A stretch of DNA of 64,000 nucleotides, taken from Metallyticus violacea. Lineage: Eukaryota > Arthropoda > Insecta > Mantodea > Metallyticidae. The stretch is from NCBI GenBank assembly GCA_030762175.1, contig CM060831.1:96212001-96276000 (forward strand), read 5' to 3'. A program made the position numbers and the translations under genes. The notes under the pieces were generated by a model. That model did not search any database. It saw only the letters and a list, made by a program, of their open reading frames with translations, and was not told the origin of the DNA. Positions 21,041-31,704 of the stretch are shown one piece after another. How positions within the stretch are numbered: position 1 is the first letter of the stretch; the number at the start of each line of letters is the position of its first letter.

Positions 21041-21116
21041 TCAACCCTGACCAACTTTTCCATCCTTGGAGATCTTCTTTGCCAGCTGCAGGAACAACTC
21101 ATCATCTTGTGCAGCT
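21041..21116 (-). CDS. Candidate short exon (24 codons), unidentified
   Basis: On the minus strand a good acceptor (TTCTCATTCCTTCAG, ending at 21117) opens a frame reading AAQDDELFLQLAKKISKDGK and then VGQG and TGA at 21041-21043. The peptide is amphipathic and charged, as in real proteins, and codons are less AT-rich than the surroundings. It could instead be an internal exon with a weak donor just before the stop. No AATAAA is seen close downstream. Family not recognised. Confidence 0.35.
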
Positions 21117-21181
21117 CTGAAGGAATGAGAATCAACATAATTTACAAGAAATAAGGTAAGATTAAAACATTTGTTTTAGTA

Positions 21182-22433
21182 TACGAAAATAGGTCCATAA
21201 GTTTTCGGCCTCGCCGATAAGGGTTATCGCCTTCACAAAACCCTTATCTCGTGTCATACCTTATCTAATAAGTAAATGATTGCAGCTCCGCGTGTTCAGT
21301 TGTTCAAATATTGTTGCATAAAGAAGATTATGTGTAGAACATTGTGACATGTTCAAAATGGAGATTCAAGCTGTTATTAAGTTCTTCACAAAAGGACTTA
21401 CACCAAATTAAATTAAACAGCGATTGGACGGTGTATATGGGGAAGCATCCCCTCATATTCTACCGTAAGAGAGTGGGACAAACTTTTTCGAATGGGTCGA
21501 GGAAGCATTGAAGACGAAGAGCTTGCAGGTCGGCCCTTGAAAGTGCTCACTCCTGAAAATGTCGCTCTTGTGGAAGGAGAAATTATGGAAGAACCAGCGG
21601 CTCAAATTTACAAAAATACCAGCAAGGTTGGGCCTTTCTAAAACTGCAATACTTCGAATTATTCATGAACATTTAAACATGAATAAGGTTAGTGCCAAGA
21701 CTTCTTTCCTCAGTCCAAAAATAACAAAGAATCATCTGTTGTCAGACATTTTGGAGCTCTGCCGTGGCAACGAAAGAGAAGTTCCGCAAACCATTGTTAC
21801 AGGAGATGAAACTATGGTTCTCTATATGATCGCTTGTCTTAAAGAGAATCAATGGAGTGACGTAAACCTGGCGAAGCACCGCCTCTAAAGGCCAAGGTCA
21901 CTCAGTCAACCAAGAATATCATAGCCACAATCTTTTGGGACTGTGAGGGAATACTCTTCATTGACTTCAAGGAGAGGAACAAAACAGTAAATGGGGTGTA
22001 CTATGCTGGCCTGTTGCACAGACTACATGCCTCCACCAAAGAGGAAAGGCGAGGAAAGCTGAGTGGTGTACCTTCTTCACGACAACGCGCTTGTGCACAC
22101 TGCTCTTGTTGCAAAGGAAGATGTGAAGAAATGTGAGAAGATGATGGACCATCCACCCTACAGCCCAGATCTAGCTCCTCTTCTCAAAACTCAAGAAGGA
22201 CCTTCAAGGAAGGAAATTTAAGTGTGACGAAGAAGTGATGGATGGTGTTTATGCCCAATTTGCAGACATGACCTCTGATTAATTTTTTTTTTGGGGGGGG
22301 GGTTTAAATGTTAATTCAAAGATACGAGAAGTGTATTGCAATAAAGGGTAACTATATTGAAAAGTGAAATATTGTTTTTGTCTTTATCATATCTAGAAAA
22401 TGTTAGACCGGAAACTTATGGACTGCCCTCGTA
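21182..22433 (+). mobile_element. Mariner family 2, copy a (full length, decayed)
   Basis: Terminal inverted repeats are AGGTCCATAAGTTTTCGGCC near 21191 and the partner CCGGAAACTTATGGAC near 22409, with TA-type ends (TACG...CGTA). The transposase begins at an ATG near 21351 and is recognisable throughout: DNA-binding IIHEHLNMNKVSA, first catalytic Asp in VTGDETMVLY, and HPPYSPDLAP near the C-terminus. Frameshifts and stops interrupt it. A deletion after SPDLAP removes the third catalytic Asp. The 3' part has a long T/G homopolymer at 22280-22302, also seen in copy b. The family is a DD34D-type mariner. Confidence 0.85.
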
Positions 22434-22861
22434 CATAGCAAGTAAAATGAGAGGTACATCATACCAAACGTAAGGACAGGAACAGATGACAAAAAAAATT
22501 GTAGGGAGGATTCACTAGTGGTATGATAACGGACACACATAACAAGAAAGCCAGCAGCCCAAGGCATTGGAAATCAAGCTTTAGAGACGACCATTTCTAT
22601 GAACTGAACATATGCTTGGGTATTAATTATATCAACCTTGTTAGCATAAAAAATGCCAAGTTTCACCAATGAAGTCTCACATAGTTTATTTTCGAATAAC
22701 AACAGAAATGGATATTTACCATCAGTACCATTGCCAAAATTACATAGGCTGAAATGTGCATTTGACCTAGCTAAGAAAATGTCTCTATAGTTGGTTTTTT
22801 TCATAAAATTCACTCTTTTATAAAAACAACAAGTTGTAGAATGACATTTAAAATAATATGC
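22434..22861. other. No gene recognised
   Basis: A 79-codon minus frame (22574-22813) has no recognised homology. Confidence 0.4.
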
Positions 22862-23642
22862 TAGAGAGTGCCGAGAAAATGGTTACACACTTCAAACAAA
22901 GAAAAAACTGTATTAACATAACAAAACTGAATTCACACAAACAGAAAATAATGAGCACCAATCGTCTTAGACTTTTATAGTTACAACAGTTGCTCAAAAT
23001 GCCCACCATCGAATTCGATACACTTCTGAGTACGTTGAACTACTGATTGAGCAACGTTTGCGAAAGTGTCTTTAGCGATTGCAGCACATCCGTTTCAGGG
23101 TCATCTTCATTTAATGCATGCAAAAGTCTTGGGATGAAAACTTTCAACTTTGCTGTTTTAATAATACGACGTACTCTGGTTCTGCTGATCCCATTCTCAC
23201 GTGCACATTGCTTTGTAGATTTCTGCGGTGAGTACTCAAAACGTTCCAAAACTATAGCCGAGGACGCGGGGCTTGTTACTGTGCGAGGTCTCCCAGATCT
23301 GCCCTTGTGAACATCGCATACGATACCATGAGTCTCAAATTTGTCTCGAATGCGTGCAATTGTTACTCGCGTTAATGGTTCTGTTCTGTACACACGTCTC
23401 CATTGCCTTTGAACTTCAACAACATTGTCGGTTTTCCAATGCCATTGCAGAATTGCTTTCCACTGTTTCAACGATAATCATGTCTCCATTTTGCTGTAGT
23501 GAACGCTATCATAATGTAAGTAAGTCACATCTGTTTACAGAACATCATACTACACGTTACTGCTGTTTTTCGGCTCAACTTTGAAATATATTAAATAGAC
23601 ATCTACTGTGAATTGTGTATAAATTTTTTGGTACTCTCGATA
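22862..23642 (-). mobile_element. Mariner family 1, copy c (non-autonomous)
   Basis: Diverged terminal repeats (TAGAGAGTGCCGAGAAAATG at 22862; partner ending CTCTCGATA at 23642). It has the longest N-terminal frame of the family (23040-23471): both helix-turn-helix parts are present, including SRTRVRRIIKTAKLKVFI. The frame then jumps to an out-of-frame C-terminus, so the catalytic domain is deleted. The breakpoint differs from copies a and b. Confidence 0.85.
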
Positions 23643-23861
23643 TATAATCCTCTGCATAATAATGAATATCAATTTACTTAAATGCCGATTTAATGTAAAT
23701 GATCAGATGTTTTGAAATTAACGAGCAGAAATGTAAATAAATATCCATACTGATCGTCAATGTACACGAATTATCAGGGCTCCAACGTTTGTTTGTACTC
23801 GCGTACGCGGACGCCAGATTACCATTCCACTACTTTGACACTACTTCTACCGATACTGTGA

Positions 23862-23862
23862 C

Positions 23863-23910
<48 letters not shown>
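23862..23910. repeat. (AAT)n microsatellite
   Basis: About 16 units. Creates a poly-Asn frame. Confidence 0.98.
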
Positions 23911-23914
<4 letters not shown>

Positions 23915-25084
23915 TCTAGGATTAAACAATATATGAAATTATTTCTCACTCAAAAAACGTCGCACTATATTAGTTTTTTAAGGAACAGACGATAGTGTTA
24001 CAAAATCAACACAAGAGTTTTCTTTTGTTTTCAATAAAGCAGTATTGGCCCTCCTATTCACTGTAAAAGTTGTAATTTCTTTGCCATTTTAAGAAGAGTT
24101 ATGCTTAAAATATGACCGATTAATAAACTGAATAATTTAAAGTTTAACAAGTAATAAAAAAACCAACACAAGGCACTTAAAACGTATTCCATAAGCTCAC
24201 AAGTAATACTGAATGTTCGTCTGAAAGCAAGGAACTTGGAACATTCTGTGAAAAATCGTTTGTTCCTTGTTTGCGGCACAGCTTTGTTGAGATTAAAGTT
24301 ACTTTGAGGGCAAATTGGATGTCTCAATGTCGTCTTGGTGAAACTCTGTCTGTTATCGCATTGCAATAAAGTGAATCATAAGTAAGTGGCCGGTTTTTCA
24401 GAATAAAAATGCCACTGTAGCAAATTTCCTGAGCTTGAGGAAGGTGTTGTTAAAACGAAAAGTAATAATCTTTATTCAAATGAGGGAAAATTTTTTGCAT
24501 TCAAATTTAATTTGGATATTAGTTGCGAAGGGCGCCATAAAGGACACCACGGGCGAACGCCGCTGTGCTCTGTCTGTACTAAGCTAACAATCACAATATG
24601 GCGAATTTCAGTACTTTCAAAGTGGAACTTTTTTTTACAGACATTCTTATAGCTGGTTCTTTCTGGTGTGAAGAGGCTCTTGAACTTTACCTCGCAGTTG
24701 TCTCTGGTATTCTCCAGGGTATAAACACAGCTAGCTATCGATTGTCGCATTTACAGTCAATAGGTTCTTAGTCTTAGCTATTTTATTTTCATAGGAAAGT
24801 GGAGCCTAGAGATTAAAGCAGCATCTCTGCTTTGCAGCTAGTCTTAATCAAGCAATGTGGTAAGGGTTGTTTCCATTAGTTTCCATATCAGAGAAAACCT
24901 ATAAGGCAATTCGGCGTCTGCGGACCCAGAATATGTAACCACAGTTTCTTGGAATACTCGCAATAATGATTAGAAATTTAAAAAGTAGAGAGTAAATAAA
25001 ATTAATATATAAGAGTGCGGGCAGGAGCTTATAAAGTCTGTGATACGAGAAACGTTCGCATTTTTTGGTAAAATAGGTTTATAA
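23911..25084. other. No gene recognised
   Basis: Minus-strand frames of 102 and 92 codons (24058-24366, 24472-24750) have no recognised homology or splice support. Confidence 0.4.
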
Positions 25085-25312
25085 TACGAGTGTAGGTCCA
25101 TAAGTTTCGGGCCTCGCCGATAAGGATTGTCGTCTTCATAAAATCCCCATCTGGTGTCATACCTTATCTGTTAAATAAATAATTGCATCTGTAACTTCCG
25201 CTCCGCAGTGTTCAGTTGTTCAGATATAGTTGCGTAAAGAAGACTGTGTAGAAGATTGTGACATGTTCAAAATGGAGTTTCGATCTTTTATTAAGTTGTT
25301 CACAAAAGAAGG

Positions 25313-25453
25313 ATTTTGGAGCTCAAAATATTTATTATGTTTTAATTAGGATTAGAGGGTTAAATCAATGATTTCAAATGAATGATTTAAAATCTTACAT
25401 AATATTATTTTTATTGTCTTAATTTGTTTATTGTTAATTATTTATTCAAATAT
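25313..25453. mobile_element. 141-bp AT-rich insertion inside mariner 2b
   Basis: Copies a and c of family 2 are continuous here. In copy b the sequence between AAAGAAGG and CTTACTCCAAATG is expanded by 141 bp. Ends are weakly inverted (AAATATTTATTA-like). No target duplication is evident and the origin is unknown. Confidence 0.6.
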
Positions 25454-26022
25454 CTTACTCCAAATGAAATTAACCATCGATTGGACGGTATAAATGGGGA
25501 AGCATCCCCTTCATATTCTACCGTAAAAGAAGGGGCCAAACTTTTTCGAAGCATTGAAGACGAAGAGCGTGCATGTCGGTCCTTGGAGGTGCTCACTCCT
25601 GAAACCATCGCTCTTGTGGAAAGAGAAATTATGGAAGACCGGCGGCTCAAAGTTGCAGAAGTAGCAGCAAGGTTGGACCTTTCTAAAAGGGAAGTCCTTC
25701 GAATTATTCATGAACATTTAAACATGAATAAGGTTAGTACCTAGACTTCTTACCTCAGTCCAAAAGCAGTAACGAGTCATCTGTTGTCAGGCATTTTTGG
25801 AGTTTTACCGTGGTAACAAGAGAGAAGTTCTGCAAACCATTGTTACAGGAGATGAAATTATGATCCTCTACAATGATCCCTTGTCCAAAAGAGAATCAAT
25901 GGATTGGCGTAAACCTGTCTAAAGGCACTGCCTCTTAAGGCCAAGGTCACTCAGTCAACCAAGAAAATCATGGCCACAATATTTTGGGACTGTGAGGGAA
26001 TACTCTTCATTGACTTCAAGGA

Positions 26023-26300
26023 ATGACTAGTGTTTAACGCCCGTTTTTGTTACAGAGGCACCACAGACGATGGACACTGGTGATACATGAAATGAAATGA
26101 TATATTGGGAAAGGATTTATTTTTAAGGAAGGAAACGTTCCAGGCCTAAGTTTAGGGTACCTCCCCGGCATTTACTATTTATGAGGACTGAGGAAAACCT
26201 GGAAAAAACCTCAGTGAGGGAGGACAGTCCTGGCGGGATTCGAACCCCAGACCTCCCGCTCACGAGTCCGCGAATTAACGACCTCGGCCACTTATGGCGG
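26023..26300 (-). mobile_element. SINE-A copy 1, inserted in mariner 2b with 13-bp TSD
   Basis: TTGACTTCAAGGA occurs once in intact mariner copy a but twice here (26010-26022 and 26301-26313), flanking the SINE. The minus-strand head has TGGCCGAGGTCGTTAA (A box, Ser/Leu-type tRNA) and the B box GGGTTCGAATCCC in inverse. The body includes CGGGGAGGTACCCTAAACTT, and the tail ends GGGCGTTAAACACTAG. The insertion post-dates the mariner. Confidence 0.95.
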
Positions 26301-26775
26301 TTGACTTCAAGGAGAGGAACACGGGAGTGCTATGCTGGTCTATTGCACAGACTACGTACTTCCATCAAAGAGAAAAGACGAGGAAAGCTAAGTGGTGATG
26401 TGCGCCATGTTCAGGACAACGTGTCTGTGCACACAGCTCTTGTTGCTAAGGAAGCTGTGAAGAAATGTGGCTTCATTGAGATCTACCATTCACCCTACAG
26501 CCCAGATCTAGCTCCCAGTGTCTATTTCCTTTTCTCAAAACTCAAGAAGGACCTTCGAGGAAGGAAATTTGTGACGAAGTGATGGATGCTGTTTATGCGC
26601 ATTTTGCAGACAGGACTTCTGGCCTTTTGGGGGGGGGGGGTAGAATTGTAGTTCAAAGATGTGAGAAGTGTATTGCAATAAAGGATAACTATATTGAAAA
26701 GTGAAATATAGGCTATTTTATCTTTATCATTCTTAGAAAATGGTTAGGCCGGAAACTTATAGACCTACCCTCGTA

Positions 26776-27540
26776 TGCCTATACTAACTGTGATGTCGTG
26801 TCCTCTCCAAAACAACTGAAGCTCGATTTGCACTTGCTAGAAATGTTAACCCATTTCTCTGCCTTGTTTCGCAGGGTAACCTTCGGTTTTTTCCAGGATT
26901 ATATGACTTAACAATTCTGCATTGTTTACAAAACTAATGTGCTGCATAGCATTGAGAAAACCCATTCACTTTATACAAATTGCATACGCATGTTAAAATA
27001 CAAGTACACTCAAACTGAATCTAAAACACAAGCATGGAAATAACAGAACTTGGGCAAGTGGCAAAGTGACTATATTTTCTGCTAAGGCTTGTATTATTGC
27101 AAATACATTTTGAACTCTGTGATAGCGTTATGGCAGGATATGCCCCCACACTGTGGTCGTGATGCATCCGGACATAGTCTCAATGGTATAAGTAAAATTA
27201 TGGCGAGAATTTTTTGCTTTATTGCTGAATCTTTTTCAGGGACTGAGGGGGCATTTTCAGAAAAGAGCACACCATGTAGAACAAAGTTGAACTGTTGTTA
27301 TACACGAGTAAACGAACTCTTAACATAATAATAACAATAATAGTTTTATTGGAGATAATAAACTTGTACGTATTCAAGTTTCAAGCATTGTCAGTAATTC
27401 TTATAACTAATATAATTAAACTAAATAACATTTACAACCCATTTACATTATATTTTATTAAGTAGTTTTCTTCGTTTTTTTTTCGTTTGTTTGTTTTATA
27501 TTCATTCTTTTATACAATTTAAATCATTGGGTAATTTCAT
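26776..27540. other. No gene recognised
   Basis: AT-rich with short chance frames. Confidence 0.45.
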
Positions 27541-27867
27541 AAATCTTCTTCAAGCCTGGTTTTCCATAGCCCCATATGGGCCTTTGGCTTACCGCGACGA
27601 GCGCTGCGTCTTCTACCTCCATCATATGATATCATTGGTAGAGTGCAGTATTGCAGGGGGGTATGTGATCAGCACATCGCATTCCGCCGATCGCTATATT
27701 TCGGCTTACTAGATCGAAGATCGCCACCTCACTATCAGGCAGCTTCCCAATTGTCCTCATAAGGTTGGGTGGACCCCGTTCCAGACCTTCCTAACTTAGA
27801 AAAATTCTTAAGCAGGTACCAGGAATTGAACCGTGGCCTCCCTTCCAGTAGTCAGACCAAGGAGGTG
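27541..27867 (-). mobile_element. SINE-C copy 3
   Basis: Shares the body (GTGATCAGCACATCGCATTC block, GGTGGACCCCGTTCCAGACC) and an inverse tRNA-like head (GGTACCAGGAATTGAACCGT; CAGACCAAGGAGG). Short TTC tail at 27541-27550. It lies 30 bp from SINE-A copy 2 in opposite orientation. Confidence 0.75.
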
Positions 27868-27897
27868 ATCTTTTAATAGTCTTGCCCATGAAAAATG

Positions 27898-28178
27898 ACT
27901 GCCATGGGTGGCTGAGGTCGTTAAGGCGTGGGCTCGCGAGCGGGAGGTCTGGGGTTCGAATCCCATCAGGACCGTACTCCCTGACTGAGTTTGTTTTCCC
28001 CAGTTCTCATAAATAGCAAATGCCGGGGAGGTACCCTAAACTTAGGCCTGGAACGTTTCCTTCCTTAAATCAAAAATCCTTTCCCAATATATCATTTCAT
28101 CTCATGTATCATCAGTGTTCGCCGCCTGTGGTGCCTCAGTAGTAAAAATGGGCGTTAAACACCATTAAAAAAATGAAA
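27898..28178 (+). mobile_element. SINE-A copy 2
   Basis: The fullest SINE-A: A box TGGCTGAGGTCGTTAAGGCG (27909-27928), B box GGTTCGAATCC (27953-27963), then GCCGGGGAGGTACCCTAAAC, CATCTCATGTATCATCAGTG, and the terminal GGGCGTTAAACACCATTAAA with an A-rich tail. Class-II (Ser/Leu-like) tRNA origin is inferred from the A-box form. Confidence 0.9.
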
Positions 28179-28180
28179 AT

Positions 28181-29160
28181 TGTCTCATAAGTCTTTAACT
28201 TATCTACATACATTTATTTAGATGCATAGCCCCAGATTTATGTACCACATAACAGATGCGAATAAATTACATTACAAAATTACATTTTAAGCATATGCAT
28301 ATTTTAAACGTTTTTGTAATATCTTAATTGATGAACATTATTATTTAATTTATTACAAAGATGTGATGTGTGATGAGGAATCTAATTTTTATCTACCCAA
28401 GTTTCTAAAAATATGTAACAGTATATTTTCTATACAGTTATTTATCAACGCAAAACATAAACTTCGGCACAAAACTAAAGCTTTTTATAAAAACACACAT
28501 TTGAATCTTTCTTCCTAATGTTCTTTATGTCAAAGTAAGACACCTATGCATGTCTGTGGTTTATATTATTGAAAGTAAGCAGTAAAGATTTCATAGGAAG
28601 AATATGATAATTGAAGCAATAACTTCTTTTTTAATGAAGTTGCCATTTAATGAGCTATCCTTTATCTTCATACATCTTCAAACAAAAGCATTGAATCTCA
28701 TTTGGATCGTCAAATTATTTTCAAATAAAAATATGAAATTTGTTTACATTCACCTTCAGCGTCTATTGAACATACTGTTGCTCAAAAACTGAGCGATTTT
28801 ATACAGTCTGATTTGAGTTCGGTAGAAGTGAAGTTCATTTCCTAGAAATATTATTTCGTCCTGGCCTTAATACAAATAGCGATGCATTTATTACTGGATT
28901 GGTCCTCCACTACCCATTTCCTTTACAGCTAAATAAAATAACACGGAAATAGATATGAATAGGTAAACAAAGCGATTAAGTGATTGAGGCCTATGTCGGG
29001 AAAATTAGGAAAGTGAGGCCAGCTGTTCGGCAATAAATGAACAGAATACTACTTAAGATTTTAACAATGTCAACAAATGGCGCAGTAAGACCATCTACTG
29101 TTAAGAGCAACGATATATTGAATACAATGACACAGTTTTAGGAACAGGGAAAGATTGATG
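28181..29160. other. No gene recognised
   Basis: AT-rich unique-looking tract. Confidence 0.5.
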
Positions 29161-29460
29161 TAAGCAATCTAATGATTTCTGCAGAAATTTCACAGGAAGG
29201 GAAAACTGGCCTGATATTCATTGGACAGAAAAGGAGTTTGAATTATTTTATTTTAATGATGTACTCGGAAAAATGCTTCTGTATATTAAAAATAGTATTT
29301 CATGCAAGATGGAGCACCATGCCACAGGACTACAGAAACTATTACCTATCTTCAAGCCAAGTGCCTGAATCTAGATTATATTGCACTAAACGATGAAGAT
29401 GAAAATGGAGCAATGGCAAAGGAAATCGGAGTATCCAGAGAAAAACTGCCCAGGTGACCC
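29161..29460 (+). pseudogene. Possible transposase fragment with QDGAPCH motif
   Basis: Around 29305-29345 one frame reads MQDGAPCHRTTETITYLQAK. The QDGAPxH pattern matches the second catalytic Asp of Tc1/mariner-type DDE transposases. Flanking sequence is broken by stops, and I find neither the third Asp nor terminal repeats. The fragment is short. Confidence 0.4.
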
Positions 29461-30242
29461 TTTGTCAGCCACAAACCCCATTTACCGGGCTGCCTCAGTA
29501 GGAGAATATAGTGTGAATTAGCAACATAATGCATTTAAAGAAGTGAATAAATGACAAATGGGAGAAATGATTGTAGACGCGGAAACAGATGATGGCCATA
29601 TTGAGTCTTACTTTCAGCCAAACTATTTTGTAATTGTTTAATGTATTTAAAATATTCATATAGTCATGTTAAATATTCATAAATTAAGTTCAGTAATGGG
29701 AATTTTTTTTTCTTTTTATACTTTATAACAATGGAAATAAAAGTTGACGCAAATATAAAATAAAGTTTGTTCTCTCAGTTAAAATAATTATATTACAATC
29801 GTTTAATTGTTGTACATTATGGTAATTGTTGTTTTTGCCCACTATGTGCGCGTGTCTTGTTTGACCTACATAGTGATGAGTTGATTCTTGATTGTGAAAT
29901 TAGTACAGTAATGCTTCTGTTATAGGATTTTTAAAGAATGATTCGATAAGAAATGGACATTTATTTTCAGCTTCAGAATATATTTCGAAGGAACAAACAT
30001 AGAAGACGTTCGAGCGCAGAAAGTAAAGCAAGCCACGATGGTTTGCTATATTTTAAAACTTGTCTGTGCTCCTGGTCTATAAATTGATGCAATTCTTTGC
30101 AGTATACATACAAAGAAATGTGAATATATTGCAGCGGTATTTTTTATCATGTACATTTAATGGGGGTGTTTAATTAAAATACGTAAAATATGTGGAGGGA
30201 AAGATTAAAGATAAAGTACATTAATTTCTATGGGTGTATCAA

Positions 30243-30300
30243 ATCTCAGGGGTAAAATAATAATAACTTTTCCTCTCCGACAATGATTTCCGCTGACTTA
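30243..30300. repeat. ~57-bp dispersed repeat, copy 1
   Basis: ATCTCAGGGGTAAA...CCTCTCCGA...TTTCCGCTGACTTA, shared with 56043-56097 at high similarity with small indels. Class unknown; it could be the end of a longer element. Confidence 0.7.
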
Positions 30301-31208
30301 CTGCCCCGACTCTAGCTGGAATTTTTGTTATACGTAGATAACAGGGAAAGGGATATTACGCTGATTATACTGGCGCTACACTTTCGTGGGAAACCTAGCA
30401 GAGCTGCACACTGGAGCCTCTCAAGAATTTAACTCAAGACTGATTTCGCTGATCAGGCATACAGCCTTCACCCGTCAAGGCAGCGTCCGAGGGTGTATTT
30501 GTTAACAAAACAAAAGAACATGTTTTCCCGTCCTCAATTCAGTCAGCCTACTTTCCCCTTGGTCCTGGGCTCTGGTTGCAGACATTCCAGAGGACAACAC
30601 GGTTTCCTAAAACAATTTCGTACTGCCCTTTGACCACGGGAAACACGTACAAACCAGCAATTATTAATATCTAAAATAACAATAACCTTACAGCTATAAA
30701 TGTACATACAGATTACTTGATAATTATTAATTTCTTATCATTTATAGCCTGAATCAATTATTTCAGCTTCAATATTTTATAAATAATGCCTTCAGTATCA
30801 ATAGGAAGGACTTCAACAGTTATATGGATATTATTGTGAATTATATGAGCAGAACACCCAGCCCAAGTAAATTATGCTCTAAATTTTCTTTCAGTTTAGT
30901 CAAGACGATGCCCTTTCTAGATACACCTCCAAAATTGCAGTGGGTATTATTATTTTTATTAAATTAGTATTTTCCAAACACTCCCTCACAAACATAGAAA
31001 TGATTTCTGAAGTTTCTCCATGCAAAAACTTGAAGATCCAGCGTTTTAATTTAAATCCCCTCATAAGATTTAAAGTACCTAGCAAGCCATGGAAATATTT
31101 TTACGTTCTTTATAGTTCGATGCATCCGTTATTATTAAAATAAAATTAGAAATGGCAAATGGTGTTTAAACATTAAGTGCAAAGGCCTTGGCTTTATTAT
31201 GTCCGCAT
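30301..31208. other. No gene recognised
   Basis: A GC-richer patch at 30300-30610 has no frame or repeat I recognise. The remainder is AT-rich. Confidence 0.45.
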
Positions 31209-31392
31209 ACTGCCACGGGTGGCAGAGGTATTTAAGGCGCGGACTCGTCTGGCGTTCGAATCCCGCATGACTGAGGGTTTTTTTCCCAGGTTTTCCTCAG
31301 TCCTCATAAATGGCAAATGCTGGGGAGGTACTCCAAACTTGGCCTGTGGTGCCGCAGTAGTAAAAATGGGCGTTAAACGCCACTATGGCCTT
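31209..31392 (+). mobile_element. SINE-A copy 3, internally deleted
   Basis: Head GGTGGCAGAGGTATTTAAGG with degenerate B box GCGTTCGAATCCC. Body landmarks GGCAAATGCTGGGGAGGTAC and GTAGTAAAAATGGGCGTTAA remain. About 90 bp of the middle body is missing relative to copy 2. Confidence 0.85.
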
Positions 31393-31673
31393 TCGTAAAT
31401 TTTGGTCCAAAAGTACATTGGTTAATTGAAAAGTACATTCGTTGGATCTGAAAGATTTGTATAAGTGAGCGCTCATTCAACAGCTGTTAATTTCGTAACT
31501 TTTTACCAAAACTTTCACTTTTAATAAAAATAAGTCAATATAGTGCTAGAAAATGCACTTGCGCGTACCATTGTTTTGTTTTTCACTGTTTATATGTTGT
31601 GATATATCGATCTCCCTCCATGGCTAATACTGAAAGTTAATGCACACTTATTGCATTGGACATCTGAGCCAAG

Positions 31674-31700
<27 letters not shown>
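31674..31700. repeat. 27-nt T run
   Basis: Uninterrupted homopolymer. It could mark the tail of a reverse-transcribed insertion on the minus strand, but no body is recognised to the left. Confidence 0.9.

Positions 31701-31704
<4 letters not shown>

Larger units (their letters stand above)
25085..26775 (+). mobile_element. Mariner family 2, copy b, interrupted by two insertions
   Basis: Terminal repeats at 25085 (TACGAGTGTAGGTCCATAAG) and 26775 (partner CCTACCCTCGTA). Transposase segments include IDEERACRSLEV-type sequence, IIHEHLNMNKVST, VTGDEIMILY, and YHSPYSPDLAPSVYFLF. In the last motif the third catalytic Asp (SDY in active mariners) is Val, at spacing 34 from the preceding QDN Asp. Two insertions split it: a 141-bp AT-rich segment (25313-25453) and a SINE-A (26023-26300). 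The 133-codon frame at 26181-26582 is a chimera of SINE-A and mariner and not a real gene. Confidence 0.9.

Noticed and set aside
26181..26582. 133-codon ORF as a protein-coding gene
   Set aside because: The first third is SINE-A in frame by chance and the rest is mariner. It is a chimera across an insertion junction.
27909..27963. Functional tRNA genes at the A/B-box sites
   Set aside because: All are followed by SINE bodies or lack acceptor stems and proper anticodon arms.
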